Assembly (NCBI RefSeq): GCF_022095675.1
Contig: NZ_JAHYSG010000018.1
Span: forward strand, 79,460 to 143,459
From: Dactylosporangium sp. AC04546
GTDB taxonomy: Bacteria; Actinomycetota; Actinomycetes; Mycobacteriales; Micromonosporaceae
Length of the DNA stretch: 64,000 nt
Direction of reading: 5' to 3'
How positions within the stretch are numbered: position 1 is the first letter of the stretch; each line of letters opens with the position of its first letter. Below, one piece after another: positions 37,415 to 46,064 of the stretch. A program made the position numbers and the translations under genes. Under the pieces are notes generated by a model. That model was given only the letters and a program-made list of their open reading frames with translations, was not told the origin of the DNA and did no database searches.

Positions 37415-38356
37415 TTAGCGGCGTTCGATGCATTGGCCTTGCGTGATGTGCTCGCGGATCACGTACGTCGGGCGGCCCATGCCGTGGGAGTGGACCCGGC
37501 CCAGGTACTCGCCGAGGACGCCGATGCCCACCAGCTGGGCCGACGAGAAGAAGGCGATCAACGACGCCAGCGTCGTGAAGCCGGCGACCGTGGTCTCGCC
37601 CCGCACGTACTGGATGATCCAGACGATGGTCAGGGCCAGGCCGCCCAGGCCGATCGCGAAGCCCAGCCAGGTCACCCAGCGCAGCGGCTTCGTGGAGTAG
37701 CCCAGGATCATGTTGATCATGTGCTTCACCAGGGATTTCACGGTGAAGCCGGACTTGCCCTCCTGGCGTTGGTCCATCCGGACCGTCGCGGAACCCACGC
37801 GGGTCGTCGCCCAGGACAGGACGATGTCGACCGAGACGTCAGGGCCGCTCACCTGGTCGAAGCCCGCTCGCAGGAACGTGCGGAAGATGCGCAGGGCACC
37901 CAGGACGTCGGCGTTCGGGATGCCCATCGTGCGGCCCATCACCAACGACTTCGCGCCCCAGGACGTGATGTTGCGGAAGGCGCCGTGCTCCTCCTTCTCG
38001 GACACCGCGTAGACGACGTCGAGATCGTCGGTCAGGGCGGCGACCAGCTTCGGGAGCTCCTCCGGCGGGTGCTGGAGGTCGTCGTCCATCGTGATGACGC
38101 GCTCGTGGCGGGCCGCGCGGATGCCGGCGATCAGGGCGTTGTGCTGGCCGTAGTTGCGGGCCATGCGGATGGCCTGCACGTGGTCGTACTTCAGGGCCAG
38201 CTCGCTCGCCACGTCCCACGTGTCGTCGGTGCTGTCGACGACCAGGATGACCTCATGTTCGGGGTGCAGGTCGGGCAGCACCCCGTTCAGGCGCTCCACC
38301 AGCGCCGGCAGGATGTGCGCCGAGCGGTAGCACGGGACGACGACGGACAGGGACAC
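37415..38356 (-). CDS. Family 2 glycosyltransferase, GtrB/ArnC-like
   Basis: This 313-residue enzyme has a GT-A domain (VVVPCYRSAHILPAL, MDDDLQHPPEELPKL, ALRIFRTF) and two C-terminal membrane helices (WLGFAIGLGGLALTIVWII and LIAFFSSAQLVGIGVLGEYLG). It has the layout of undecaprenyl-phosphate sugar transferases such as GtrB and ArnC. The ending EYLGRVHSHGMGRPTYVIRE fits that family. It closes the reverse-strand operon after LuxC-like (46-bp gap). It probably transfers a sugar to a lipid carrier; GtrA at 30585 could act with it. Confidence 0.88.
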   Translation of the reverse strand: MSLSVVVPCYRSAHILPALVERLNGVLPDLHPEHEVILVVDSTDDTWDVASELALKYDHVQAIRMARNYGQHNALIAGIRAARHERVITMDDDLQHPPEELPKLVAALTDDLDVVYAVSEKEEHGAFRNITSWGAKSLVMGRTMGIPNADVLGALRIFRTFLRAGFDQVSGPDVSVDIVLSWATTRVGSATVRMDQRQEGKSGFTVKSLVKHMINMILGYSTKPLRWVTWLGFAIGLGGLALTIVWIIQYVRGETTVAGFTTLASLIAFFSSAQLVGIGVLGEYLGRVHSHGMGRPTYVIREHITQGQCIERR

Positions 38357-38402
38357 CTCGGGGGCTCCTCACAATCGCGAAGAACCTCACGGTACTGCCC
38401 AT

Positions 38403-39740
38403 TCAGTCCTGTATGGTGATGATTCGGGTGAATTCGCGCAGGAGGTCGAAGCCGTCCCAGACCCCGGCGAACGTCAGCGCCTGGCCGAACGGGACGATCC
38501 GGTCGATGCCGCGGCCGGCCAGCGTGGTCACGAAGTCGTCGAGCTCCGACATCGTGAAGCCGAACTGGGCCAGGGTCTGGTCCTTGCGCTGGATGGCGGG
38601 GGCCAGCTCGGCCAGCGAGCCGAGCGTCACATGGCAGATGGTGCCGGCGCCGAGCCACTCGCGCTGGACCTCGCCGAGGCCGGCCAGCTCGACGTTGGCC
38701 ACCGCGTTGCCGGCGAAGGCCACCCGGGTCGCGGCGCCGGTGGCGGCCAGGCCGTAGGTGGCGACGTACTTCTCGACGGCCATGGCCGCGTCGACCGACC
38801 AGCCGCGCTGCCCGACGACCTCGCCGAGCAGCTCGGTGAACTCGGCCCTGGCCGCGTCGGCCGCAGGCGCGGCACCGATCCAGAACAGGTCGCGGGGCGA
38901 TGAGCAGGCGGCCTGGTCGAACCAGTACAGGTCGTTGGCGAAGCCGTCGGCCGCGGCCCGGCGCCGGGCCGGGGTCGCGGTCTGCCAGCCGGCGACCGAG
39001 ACCGCGGCGAACGACGAGCGGTCGGGGAACGCCAGGTCGCGGGCGAGCGGCGGGATCGGGTGCCTGCGCAGCGCGTTGACCGACTGGTCGCCGCCCCACA
39101 GGACGCGCAGGTCGCAGGCCGCCATCAGCGCGCCGGTGATCGCGTCGTCGCGGTCGTAGGTGACCATCCGCTGGGTCTGGGCGATCGCCGGGTGGGCGTC
39201 GGCGAGTACGTCGTTGAGCGCTTCGAGCACGGTCTGGGCGGCGCCGGCCGAGCGGTTGGAGACGCGCACGATGTTGTGGTTGCCGGCGAGGGCCGACAGG
39301 GCCCACGAGTACACGAAGATCGTGTCCACATTGGCCGGTGGGAAGTGCAGCACGAGCCCGCGCGGGGCGCGGCGGTGGCCGGCGGCGCCGTCGCCGAGGC
39401 GCTCGACGGCCTTCGCCAGCTCGCTCTTGCGCAGGAAGAAGCCGAGGGAGCCCAGCTCGGGGTGGCGGCGGGCCAGGTCGGGCTTGAGCAGACGGCGGGA
39501 GAAGGCGATCAGGAAGTCGCGGACCCGGCCGTCGCCGACGGTCAGCCGGCCGCCGGCCGGCTCCTCGGTGACCTCGGCGATCAGTCGGTCGACCGACCGA
39601 ATTTCGGCACCGGCCGGGAAGCGCGGCAGGATCACGCCCCGGCGAGCGGAGGAACCGGCCGCAGAGGAACCAGGCGCGGAAGAGCCGGGCGCGGATGAGT
39701 CGGGCGCCGGCGAGCCAATCGGGAATGCCGGTGGGCTCAT
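38403..39740 (-). CDS. LuxC-like acyl-CoA/fatty-acid reductase
   Basis: This 445-residue protein belongs to the LuxC acyl reductase family (aldehyde dehydrogenase fold). The acyl-accepting cysteine is C279 in DQAACSSPRDLFW. A nucleotide-binding region (IVRVSNRSAGAAQTVLEAL) and the segment WGGDQSVNALRRHPIPP support this. The first 40 residues are low-complexity Ser/Ala/Pro/Gly. The family reduces acyl groups to aldehydes with NADPH; in luminous bacteria it supplies the luciferase aldehyde. Here the ATG overlaps the LuxE-like gene (ATGA) and no luciferase is nearby, so the product is another aldehyde or alcohol. Confidence 0.88.
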   Translation of the reverse strand: MSPPAFPIGSPAPDSSAPGSSAPGSSAAGSSARRGVILPRFPAGAEIRSVDRLIAEVTEEPAGGRLTVGDGRVRDFLIAFSRRLLKPDLARRHPELGSLGFFLRKSELAKAVERLGDGAAGHRRAPRGLVLHFPPANVDTIFVYSWALSALAGNHNIVRVSNRSAGAAQTVLEALNDVLADAHPAIAQTQRMVTYDRDDAITGALMAACDLRVLWGGDQSVNALRRHPIPPLARDLAFPDRSSFAAVSVAGWQTATPARRRAAADGFANDLYWFDQAACSSPRDLFWIGAAPAADAARAEFTELLGEVVGQRGWSVDAAMAVEKYVATYGLAATGAATRVAFAGNAVANVELAGLGEVQREWLGAGTICHVTLGSLAELAPAIQRKDQTLAQFGFTMSELDDFVTTLAGRGIDRIVPFGQALTFAGVWDGFDLLREFTRIITIQD

Positions 39741-40783
39741 GCCGCCGCCTGGAAGGTGTCGCTGCAGCCGCGGGCCTCCGCGCGGGGCAACCGGCCCAGG
39801 ATCGAGAACCGCTTGCCCGGCCACGCGCCGTCGTCGACGCCGTGCACCACGCCCAGGTCCTCGGTGAGTAGGACGTGGCCCGGGTACGACTCCGGCAGCG
39901 TGCTCACCACCTCCACCAGCCCCGCCCGCCCCGGCGGCAGCGGCTCCCAGGTGACGGGATCGCGGATCACGACGTCCGCGAAGTCCGGGCAGTACAGCGA
40001 GTTGCCGTCCGGGCCCTCGAGGTACACGACGCCGATCTGCTCGACCATGCCGTAGAAGTTGTGAACCCGCGTGAGGCCCGTGTCGGCCCGGAACGCGCGG
40101 CGGAACTCGGCGTTGTCGACCCGGCGGTCGACCAGCTTCTTCCAGCCGCCCGAGTGCACCAGGACGCCGTTGCTGAGGTCGAGCCGGTGATCGCGGGCGA
40201 GCTCGTAGAGGTACAACCAGACCATGAAGGTGAAGCCGAAGATCAGGAACGGCCGATCACCGTGCCTGGCCAGGAAGCCGCGGACCGCCTCCACGTCGGG
40301 GCGGTCGTGCTCGTCGAGGACCCACACGTGGTCGCGGCCGAACGTCACCATGCCCAGCACGCCGGCGCCCCGGGCGCTGAACGAGCGGCGGTTCTTGATG
40401 ATCGCCGTCGAGTCGACGATCAGCATCGGCAGGCGCTTCGGGCCGAGGACGGTCTGCAGGGTCTGGCCGAGCATGCGGGTCTGCGCCGCGGCGGCGTCCT
40501 TGTCCAGGTAGATCCGGCTGACGTCGCCGGTCGTCCCGCTGGAGGTCAGCACCTTGAACACGGCGTCGTCCGGGATGCTCTTGAGCTCCTGGGTCTTGAA
40601 CAGCCGCACCGGGAGCCACGGCAGGTCGGCGATGGTGTCGTACCGCCGCCCGCGCGCATGCCCGATCGCGTTCAGGATGTTGTCGTAGGCGGCGCCGCGC
40701 GCCCGGTGCCGCTCGGTGAGCTCGGCCAGCCGGGGCAGCAGCTGCGCCTCGCGCTCGCGCTGCGCCAACGTGAAGACGGTCAT
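39737..40783 (-). CDS. LuxE-like acyl-protein synthetase
   Basis: This 348-residue protein resembles LuxE of the fatty-acid reductase complex. It belongs to the ANL adenylating group, with the phosphate-binding loop LTSSGTTGDVSRIYLDK. A C-terminal cysteine C340 (ARGCSDTF) matches the LuxE acylation site, which is also close to the C-terminus. LuxE activates a fatty acid with ATP and passes the acyl group to LuxC. Both ends are coupled to the neighbours by ATGA overlaps, so it is part of the ACP-SDR-ligase-LuxE-LuxC unit. Confidence 0.88.
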   Translation of the reverse strand: MTVFTLAQREREAQLLPRLAELTERHRARGAAYDNILNAIGHARGRRYDTIADLPWLPVRLFKTQELKSIPDDAVFKVLTSSGTTGDVSRIYLDKDAAAAQTRMLGQTLQTVLGPKRLPMLIVDSTAIIKNRRSFSARGAGVLGMVTFGRDHVWVLDEHDRPDVEAVRGFLARHGDRPFLIFGFTFMVWLYLYELARDHRLDLSNGVLVHSGGWKKLVDRRVDNAEFRRAFRADTGLTRVHNFYGMVEQIGVVYLEGPDGNSLYCPDFADVVIRDPVTWEPLPPGRAGLVEVVSTLPESYPGHVLLTEDLGVVHGVDDGAWPGKRFSILGRLPRAEARGCSDTFQAAA

Positions 40784-42120
40784 CGCGCCGCCTCCAGTGC
40801 CCGGTAGTCGAGCTTGCCGTTGCTCAGCAGCGGCAGCTCGGCGATCTCGCGCACCTCGAAGCCGGACCAGTGCAGCTTGAGCTGTTCGGCGAGGTCCTGC
40901 CGCAGCCGCGCCGGGTCGCTGCCGTCCTGCGCGACGAACACGACGATCTTGTCGTCGCCGGCGACCGCGGCGGCCGGGCCGGGGAGCATGCGCTCGATGT
41001 CGTCGAGGTTGAGCCGGACGCCGAACACCTTGCCGAACCGCTTGAGGCGGCCGTCGATGTAGAGGTATCCATCGGCGTCGAGGTGGCCCAGGTCGCCGGT
41101 CTCCAGCAGCCCGCCCTGGTCGTCGCCGCGGGCCAGGTCGGCCGCGGTCTCGGCGTAGCCGAGCATGACGTTGGGCCCGCGGTAGAGCACCTCGCCACGC
41201 ACGTCCGGCGCGGTCGACTCGGTCCCGTCGTCGAGCCGCACGCTGAGCCGCCCGCCGGGCACCGCCGGGCCGACCGACCCGAGCTTCTCGGCGAGACGGT
41301 CGGCCGGCAGCGTGGTGAGGCGCGGCGCGGCCTCCGTCTGCCCGTACATGACGAACAGCCGGCCGGACACCGCGCTCATCCGCCCGTGGAAGTCCTCGAC
41401 CAGCTCGGGCCGCAGCCGCCCGCCGGCCTGGGTGAGCGTGCGCAGGGTCGGGTACTTCGCCGGGTCGAAGCGCAACCGCCGCAGGATCTCGTACTGCGAG
41501 GGCACCAGCGCCAGCGACGTCACGCCGAACGTGTTCACCGCCGGCCAGAACCGCCGCCCGATCAGCCCGTCCGCCTCGACGACCAGGGTCGCACCGGCGG
41601 CGAGGTGGGTGTTGAGCACCGACATGCCGAACGAGTAGTAGAACGGCAGGCTGCTGATCGCCACGGCGTCGCCGGTGATGCCGAGCGCCTCGATGATCGA
41701 CGCGGTGTTGGCCAGGATCGCCGCCCGCGACAGCCGGACCAGCTTCGGGTTGCCGGTCGAGCCCGAGGTCGCCAGCAGGATGCCCAGGTCGGGGTGGGCG
41801 ACGGCGGGCGCCGACTCGCGCACCCAGCGGTCGCCGTCGAGCTGGTAGCCCTTCGGTACCTCGTCGGACAGCGGCCCGGCGACGACGGCCGGCTCGAACC
41901 GGTCGACGAAGGCGTCCGCGGGGAGCGACGGGTCGAGGAGGAGGACCGGGCGGCCGGACTCGAACGCGTCCACGTAGCGGCAGACGGCGTCGACGGTGGT
42001 CGGCATCCGGAGGAAGACGACCCCGGGCGGCGCGTCGGCGAAGGCGCCCGTCACCTGCGGCGTCACGACGGCGCCGGTGGCGGCGTCGATCAGCCGGGTG
42101 CCGGGGTGCAGCAGCGTCAT
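40780..42120 (-). CDS. AMP-dependent acyl/aryl ligase
   Basis: This 446-residue ANL adenylating enzyme has the phosphate loop LATSGSTGNPKLVRLSR, the motif MYGQTEA, the ATP motif LLETGDLG and the hinge RLKRFGKVFGVRLNLDDIE, with the catalytic lysine region LLSNGKLDYRAL at the end. It is shorter than usual at the N-terminus. It probably loads a carboxylic acid onto the acyl carrier protein encoded at 42844. It is coupled by ATGA to both the SDR and the LuxE-like gene. The substrate acid is unknown. Confidence 0.85.
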   Translation of the reverse strand: MTLLHPGTRLIDAATGAVVTPQVTGAFADAPPGVVFLRMPTTVDAVCRYVDAFESGRPVLLLDPSLPADAFVDRFEPAVVAGPLSDEVPKGYQLDGDRWVRESAPAVAHPDLGILLATSGSTGNPKLVRLSRAAILANTASIIEALGITGDAVAISSLPFYYSFGMSVLNTHLAAGATLVVEADGLIGRRFWPAVNTFGVTSLALVPSQYEILRRLRFDPAKYPTLRTLTQAGGRLRPELVEDFHGRMSAVSGRLFVMYGQTEAAPRLTTLPADRLAEKLGSVGPAVPGGRLSVRLDDGTESTAPDVRGEVLYRGPNVMLGYAETAADLARGDDQGGLLETGDLGHLDADGYLYIDGRLKRFGKVFGVRLNLDDIERMLPGPAAAVAGDDKIVVFVAQDGSDPARLRQDLAEQLKLHWSGFEVREIAELPLLSNGKLDYRALEAAR

Positions 42121-42860
42121 ACGACGAGACCGCCGTCGACGCCGATCACCTGGCCCGTGACGAACCGGGCCGCGTCGGAGAGCAGGAACGCCACGACGTC
42201 GGCCACGTCCTCGGGCTCGCCGAGCCGGCGCAGGGCCGTCGCGGCGACCCGCTCGGCGCGGCCGGCCTCGTCGAGGGAGTCGAGCATCTCGGTGGTGATG
42301 AAGCCGGGCGCCACCGCGTTGACCCGGATGCCGGCCGGGCCGAGCTCCTTGGCGGCGGCGCGGGTGAGGCCGGCGACGGCGGCCTTGGTCGCGCCGTACA
42401 CCACCTGGCCGGCAGCGCCGGACGTGCCCATCACCGACGACAGCAGGACGACCCCTGGGTCGGTGCCGCGCCGCAGCAGCTTGACCGCGGCCTGGACGGT
42501 GTGTGTGGCGCCGACGGCGTTGACGGCGAACAGCCGCTCCACGGCCGCGTCACTCATCATGCCGAGCGGGCCTGCCTCGTGGACGCCGGCGTTGACGACC
42601 AGGGCGTCGAGGCGGTGGTGCCGCTCGAACACCAGGCGGATCATGGCCTTGATGTCGGCCGCGTCGCTGACGTCGCCGTGCACGACCAGGGCGTCGACGC
42701 CCAGCTCGTCGGCGGTCGTCTTCGCCGAGCCCGCACGATGACCGTGCAGGACGAGCTGGTAGCCCTCCGTGGCGAGGCGGCGGGCGACGGCCCGGCCGAT
42801 GCCGCGCGACGACCCGGTGACCAGCGCGACCCGCTGTGGGGCCTCAGCCGGTGAGCTCAA
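42117..42860 (-). CDS. SDR-family 3-oxoacyl-ACP reductase-like
   Basis: This 247-residue short-chain dehydrogenase has the NADP motif VTGSSRGIGRAV, VVNAGVH, the catalytic Ser (LLSSVMG) and the YGATK Tyr/Lys pair, and ends GVDGGLVV like FabG. It would reduce an ACP-bound beta-keto group. It overlaps the ACP gene by 17 bp and the ligase gene by ATGA. No ketosynthase is in the operon, so the beta-keto acyl group must come from primary fatty acid synthesis or the ligase substrate. Confidence 0.88.
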   Translation of the reverse strand: MSSPAEAPQRVALVTGSSRGIGRAVARRLATEGYQLVLHGHRAGSAKTTADELGVDALVVHGDVSDAADIKAMIRLVFERHHRLDALVVNAGVHEAGPLGMMSDAAVERLFAVNAVGATHTVQAAVKLLRRGTDPGVVLLSSVMGTSGAAGQVVYGATKAAVAGLTRAAAKELGPAGIRVNAVAPGFITTEMLDSLDEAGRAERVAATALRRLGEPEDVADVVAFLLSDAARFVTGQVIGVDGGLVV

Positions 42861-43089
42861 CGTCGTGCTTCCCGAGGATCTCGACGGCCTTGTCGAACGA
42901 GCTCAGGTCGATGACCTCGTCCGTATCGATCATCACGTCGAACGCGTCCTCGATCTCGGCGACGAGCGTGAGGTGGGCCAGCGAGTCCCACTGCTCGATC
43001 CCCCGGTATTCAAGCTTGTCGACGTCGAAGGTCTCCGGAAGGCCGAGCGCGGTGCGAAAGGCGACACGGAGCCGGCCGAGGTTGCTCAT
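42844..43089 (-). CDS. Acyl carrier protein
   Basis: This 81-residue acidic helical protein has the phosphopantetheine serine S36 in WDSLAHL, followed by AEIEDAFDVMIDTDEVIDL, the typical helix II-III region of ACPs. The ATG at 43089 gives the usual ACP length; the frame stays open upstream. It is the first gene of the reverse-strand operon, so its product is probably the carrier for the ligase, SDR and LuxE/LuxC enzymes. Confidence 0.9.
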   Translation of the reverse strand: MSNLGRLRVAFRTALGLPETFDVDKLEYRGIEQWDSLAHLTLVAEIEDAFDVMIDTDEVIDLSSFDKAVEILGKHDVELTG

Positions 43090-43176
43090 CAGATCAGAGT
43101 CCTGTTCGATCAGGGCGCAATCGGGTCCGCCCAGCGAGTGTACCTTTGAGCGGTCAACGATCCGGGAGGTTTCCAG

Positions 43177-43677
43177 GTGCTGCGCGACGCCCGCGAGTCG
43201 GACCTGGAGACCATTCGCACGTGGCGAAACCACCCGAAGACGCGCGCGGCGAGCATCTACACCGCGCACATCACCCCCGAGGGTCACGCGCGGTGGTGGA
43301 CCAACGTCCAGGCCGACCCCGCCCGGCGGGTGCTCATCTTCTCGTACCACGGAGCCGACTGCGGCGTGGTGACGTTCAACGACCACGACCCGGAGGCCGG
43401 CACGGCGGAGTGGGGCTTCTTCCTCGACGTCGACGGCCTGACCGAGCGCGGCGAGCTGCTGCCGGCCTGGATGGAGCTGGAGAAGGCGGCCGTCGCGTAC
43501 GCGTTCGACGACCTCAAGCTCACCTCGTTCGGCGGCCGCACGCTGGCCTGGAACAAGCAGGTGATCGGCCTGCACCGCCGGTTCGGCTTCGTCGAGGTGC
43601 CCGAGCGCCGCTACACGACCGAGATCGACGGCCAGGACCAACTCGTCGTCTGGACCGAGAAGACGCGTACAACCTGA
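43177..43677 (+). CDS. GNAT N-acetyltransferase, PseH-like
   Basis: This 166-residue GNAT protein has RTWRNHPKTR at the N-terminus, the acceptor region around AEWGFFLDVDG and the acetyl-CoA region AYAFDDLKLTSF...NKQVIGLHRRFGF. The pattern WRNHP...H...W...GFV resembles PseH, which acetylates the 4-amino group of a nucleotide sugar. The GTG at 43177 follows GGGAGG. It is divergent from the ACP operon with an 87-bp shared promoter region. A 4-amino sugar from the RffA-like enzyme at 29431 is a possible substrate (inference). Confidence 0.8.
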   Translation: MLRDARESDLETIRTWRNHPKTRAASIYTAHITPEGHARWWTNVQADPARRVLIFSYHGADCGVVTFNDHDPEAGTAEWGFFLDVDGLTERGELLPAWMELEKAAVAYAFDDLKLTSFGGRTLAWNKQVIGLHRRFGFVEVPERRYTTEIDGQDQLVVWTEKTRTT

Positions 43678-43735
43678 CGCGACCCCGGACCCGTCAAAGG
43701 GTGGACCGAATCCCCCCGAGGGAGGGGCACCACGG

Positions 43736-44641
43736 ATGGCCGGGGACTCTGCGGAGTACGTCGAGTACGTCACGGCTCGGCTGCCGGCGCTGCGCCGGCT
43801 CGCGTACTCGCTGACGGGCGACTCGCACCGCGCCGACGACCTCGTGCAGCAGACCATCACGACGTTGTTCGTGCGGTGGTCGCGAATCCGCCAGGCCGAG
43901 CACCTGGACCGGTACGTGCGCAGCATGCTCGTGAACGCCTTCGTCGACGAGCGCCGGCTCGGCTGGGCGCGGGTGCGGCTCTTCGCGGATGAGCAGGTCG
44001 CCTGGCTGTACCGCGACGGCACGCTCACACAGCTCAAGGGCCGCGACGCCCAGGCGCAGGGCATCAACGCGAGCGGCACGATCGTGGGGTCACGGGCCGG
44101 CCGGCCGGTCCGGTGGCCGACCGCCGAGTCGGAGCCGGTGGCCCTGCCGCTGCCGGACGGGGCGCAGGGCGGCGGCGCCGAGGCGATCGACGACGACGGC
44201 GCCGTCGTCGGCTACGTGAACGTCGACGCGAACCGGCAGGCCTACACGTGGTCGGCCGACGGCAAGGGCCGGCCGCTGCCCGAGTTCGGCGAGCCGGACG
44301 ACTCCGCCGCCTTCACCGTGCGCAACGGCTGGGCGACCGGCCTCAGCGGCGACACCGGCGTGCGCTGGAACCTCCGCACCGGCCTGGTCGAACCGGTGAC
44401 CGGCATGCGCATACGCCCCAGCACGGCCAACGCGAACGGCTGGATGGTCGGCACCGACCCGCAGGGCCGCGGCGTGCTGACCGGCAACGGCACCTCGGTG
44501 CGGCTGCCCGACCTGTTCGTGCACAGGTCGGGCGAGTTCAGCAACCTGCCGACGACGCTCAGCGACGACGGCCGGGTCATCGCCGGCCAGGCCGACGACG
44601 CCGATGGCGTCATCCACGCCGCGGCCTGGCGGTGCCGCTAG
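43736..44641 (+). CDS. Chimeric protein: ECF sigma region 2 joined to HAF-repeat domain
   Basis: The 301-residue product begins as a SigE-family ECF sigma factor: residues 1-85 contain region 2 (LAYSLTGDSHRADDLVQQTI, then YVRSMLVNAFVDERRLGWARV). It changes at about residue 86 to a HAF-type beta-propeller-like repeat protein (WLYRDGTLTQL, ASGTIVGSRAG, DDDGAVVGYVN, DDGRVIAGQADD). Sigma region 4 and any linker or membrane helix are missing. The likeliest origin is an in-frame deletion joining a sigma gene to its downstream neighbour, since HAF-repeat proteins are often found beside SigE genes. It may be nonfunctional or may bind core polymerase only. Confidence 0.75.
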   Translation: MAGDSAEYVEYVTARLPALRRLAYSLTGDSHRADDLVQQTITTLFVRWSRIRQAEHLDRYVRSMLVNAFVDERRLGWARVRLFADEQVAWLYRDGTLTQLKGRDAQAQGINASGTIVGSRAGRPVRWPTAESEPVALPLPDGAQGGGAEAIDDDGAVVGYVNVDANRQAYTWSADGKGRPLPEFGEPDDSAAFTVRNGWATGLSGDTGVRWNLRTGLVEPVTGMRIRPSTANANGWMVGTDPQGRGVLTGNGTSVRLPDLFVHRSGEFSNLPTTLSDDGRVIAGQADDADGVIHAAAWRCR

Positions 44642-44648
44642 CCATGCC

Positions 44649-45875
44649 CTAGCTCATGTCGGGTAGGCGGCCGGGCGCCAGGCGCTCCTCGGGGTCGAGG
44701 GCGAGCTTGAGCCGGGCCGAGGCGTCGTCGAGGCGGCCCGGGCCGTGGGTCTCGACCAGCTCGCGCAGCTCCAGCGGGGCACGCAGCAGCGTGCAGCCAC
44801 CGCCGCCGCGGGCCAGCAGCACGGTCCGGGCGGCGGTCAGCATGCCGGCGAGCCGCTCCGGGGTGACCACCCCGGGCAGGGCGGCATGCGCCACCCCCAG
44901 GCCGACCGAGCCGCGCACCGGCACGGGCGCGCCGGCCGCGTCGCGCAGCGCGTACACGACCGCGAACAGCTCGCTGGGCCGGCCCCAGATCTTCAGCGCG
45001 AGGTCCTCCGCCTCGAACGGGTAGCGGCCCCACCAGGCCGGCGGCAGCTGCTCGACCGCGGCGCCGCCGCCGAGCAGCTTGGCGGCGGTCTCGGCACGGC
45101 CGAAGGCGGCGTCGCGGGCGCCCTCGAACAGCGCGGCCAGCTCGGCCGGGCGGCCGCCGTTGCCGCCGGGCAGGTCGGCCTCGATCGCGGCCGGCTCCAG
45201 GTGCGAGGCGGTGAGCGCCTCGGTGAGCTGCTGCACCTCGCGGGGCGTGGCCACCGGCCGCACGACCCAGGCGCGGGCCGCGGGCATGGGCTCCAGCCGG
45301 ACGGTGGCCTCGGTGATCACGCCGAGCGTCCCGAACGACCCGCACACGTGCCGAGCCAGGTCGAAGCCGTCGACGTGGCGCTCCAGGCTGCCCTCGTCGA
45401 GCGCGACCCGCACACCCATGACGAGGTCGCGGGGCGAGCCGAACCTGTGGCGCAGGGGGCCGGCCTCGTTGGCGGCCAGGACGCCGCCGAGCGTGGCGGC
45501 CGGCGAGGCGACGTCGAGGGCCAGCCGCTGGCCCTCGCGCAGCAGGTAGGCCCGGATCGCGCGCATCGGGGTGCCGGCGGCGATCGTGGCGATCATCTCG
45601 CCGGGGTCGTGGTCGAGGATGCCCGACATCCGGCCCAGGTCGAGCAGGATGTCGACGTGCGTCGGGGGCAGGCCCCAGTCGAGCTTGGTGCCCGCGCCCG
45701 TCGGCACGACCGAGAGCCCCTCGGCCGCGGCGAACCGCAGCACCTCCGAAACCTCATCGGCGTCGCCGGGCGCCGCCACCCAGCCCACGGGCACGCCGTC
45801 GACCATGTCGGCCGGGCCGGCCTCCCACACCTGGTCCGGACCGCACGCCTCGGCCAGCCCCTCGATCACCGTCAC
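44649..45875 (-). CDS. FAD-binding oxidoreductase, glycolate oxidase GlcE-like
   Basis: This 408-residue flavoprotein has the FAD-binding PCMH domain (VPTGAGTKLDWG, LDLGRMSGILDHDPGEM) and GSFGTLGVITEATVRL, then a shorter cap domain. GlcE is the small FAD subunit of glycolate oxidase; here GlcD and GlcF are absent, so it may act alone or with distant partners. A perfect SOS box lies 159 bp upstream with no other gene between. It is convergent with the sigma-HAF chimera, with a 7-bp gap. Confidence 0.85.
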   Translation of the reverse strand: MTVIEGLAEACGPDQVWEAGPADMVDGVPVGWVAAPGDADEVSEVLRFAAAEGLSVVPTGAGTKLDWGLPPTHVDILLDLGRMSGILDHDPGEMIATIAAGTPMRAIRAYLLREGQRLALDVASPAATLGGVLAANEAGPLRHRFGSPRDLVMGVRVALDEGSLERHVDGFDLARHVCGSFGTLGVITEATVRLEPMPAARAWVVRPVATPREVQQLTEALTASHLEPAAIEADLPGGNGGRPAELAALFEGARDAAFGRAETAAKLLGGGAAVEQLPPAWWGRYPFEAEDLALKIWGRPSELFAVVYALRDAAGAPVPVRGSVGLGVAHAALPGVVTPERLAGMLTAARTVLLARGGGGCTLLRAPLELRELVETHGPGRLDDASARLKLALDPEERLAPGRLPDMS

Positions 45876-46033
45876 CGCAAGCTCCCGCTTCCCTGGTCAC
45901 CAACCGCCACCGTCGCTGGGGGAAGATCGGTCGAAGGGAATCGCGGTAGCCGGGACATGGTCCTGGCTTTCCCAAAGACACGGTCGAACATGATCGATTG
46001 CCGGAAAGCGTGCACATGGCGCGTCAATCGACA

Positions 46034-46049
46034 TCGAACATACGTTCGA
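46034..46049. promoter_or_regulatory. SOS box (LexA operator)
   Basis: TCGAACATACGTTCGA is a perfect match to the actinobacterial LexA site TCGAAC-N4-GTTCGA. A half-site (TCGAAC) lies at 45984-45989. The nearest downstream gene is the GlcE-like oxidoreductase on the minus strand; no gene reads from it on the plus strand before 47170. Confidence 0.8.
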
Positions 46050-46064
46050 GAGACTACGGGCTCC

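Noticed and set aside
38403..40783. Bacterial luciferase (lux) operon
   Set aside because: LuxC- and LuxE-like genes are present but LuxA, LuxB and LuxD are not; a bioluminescence role is not supported.
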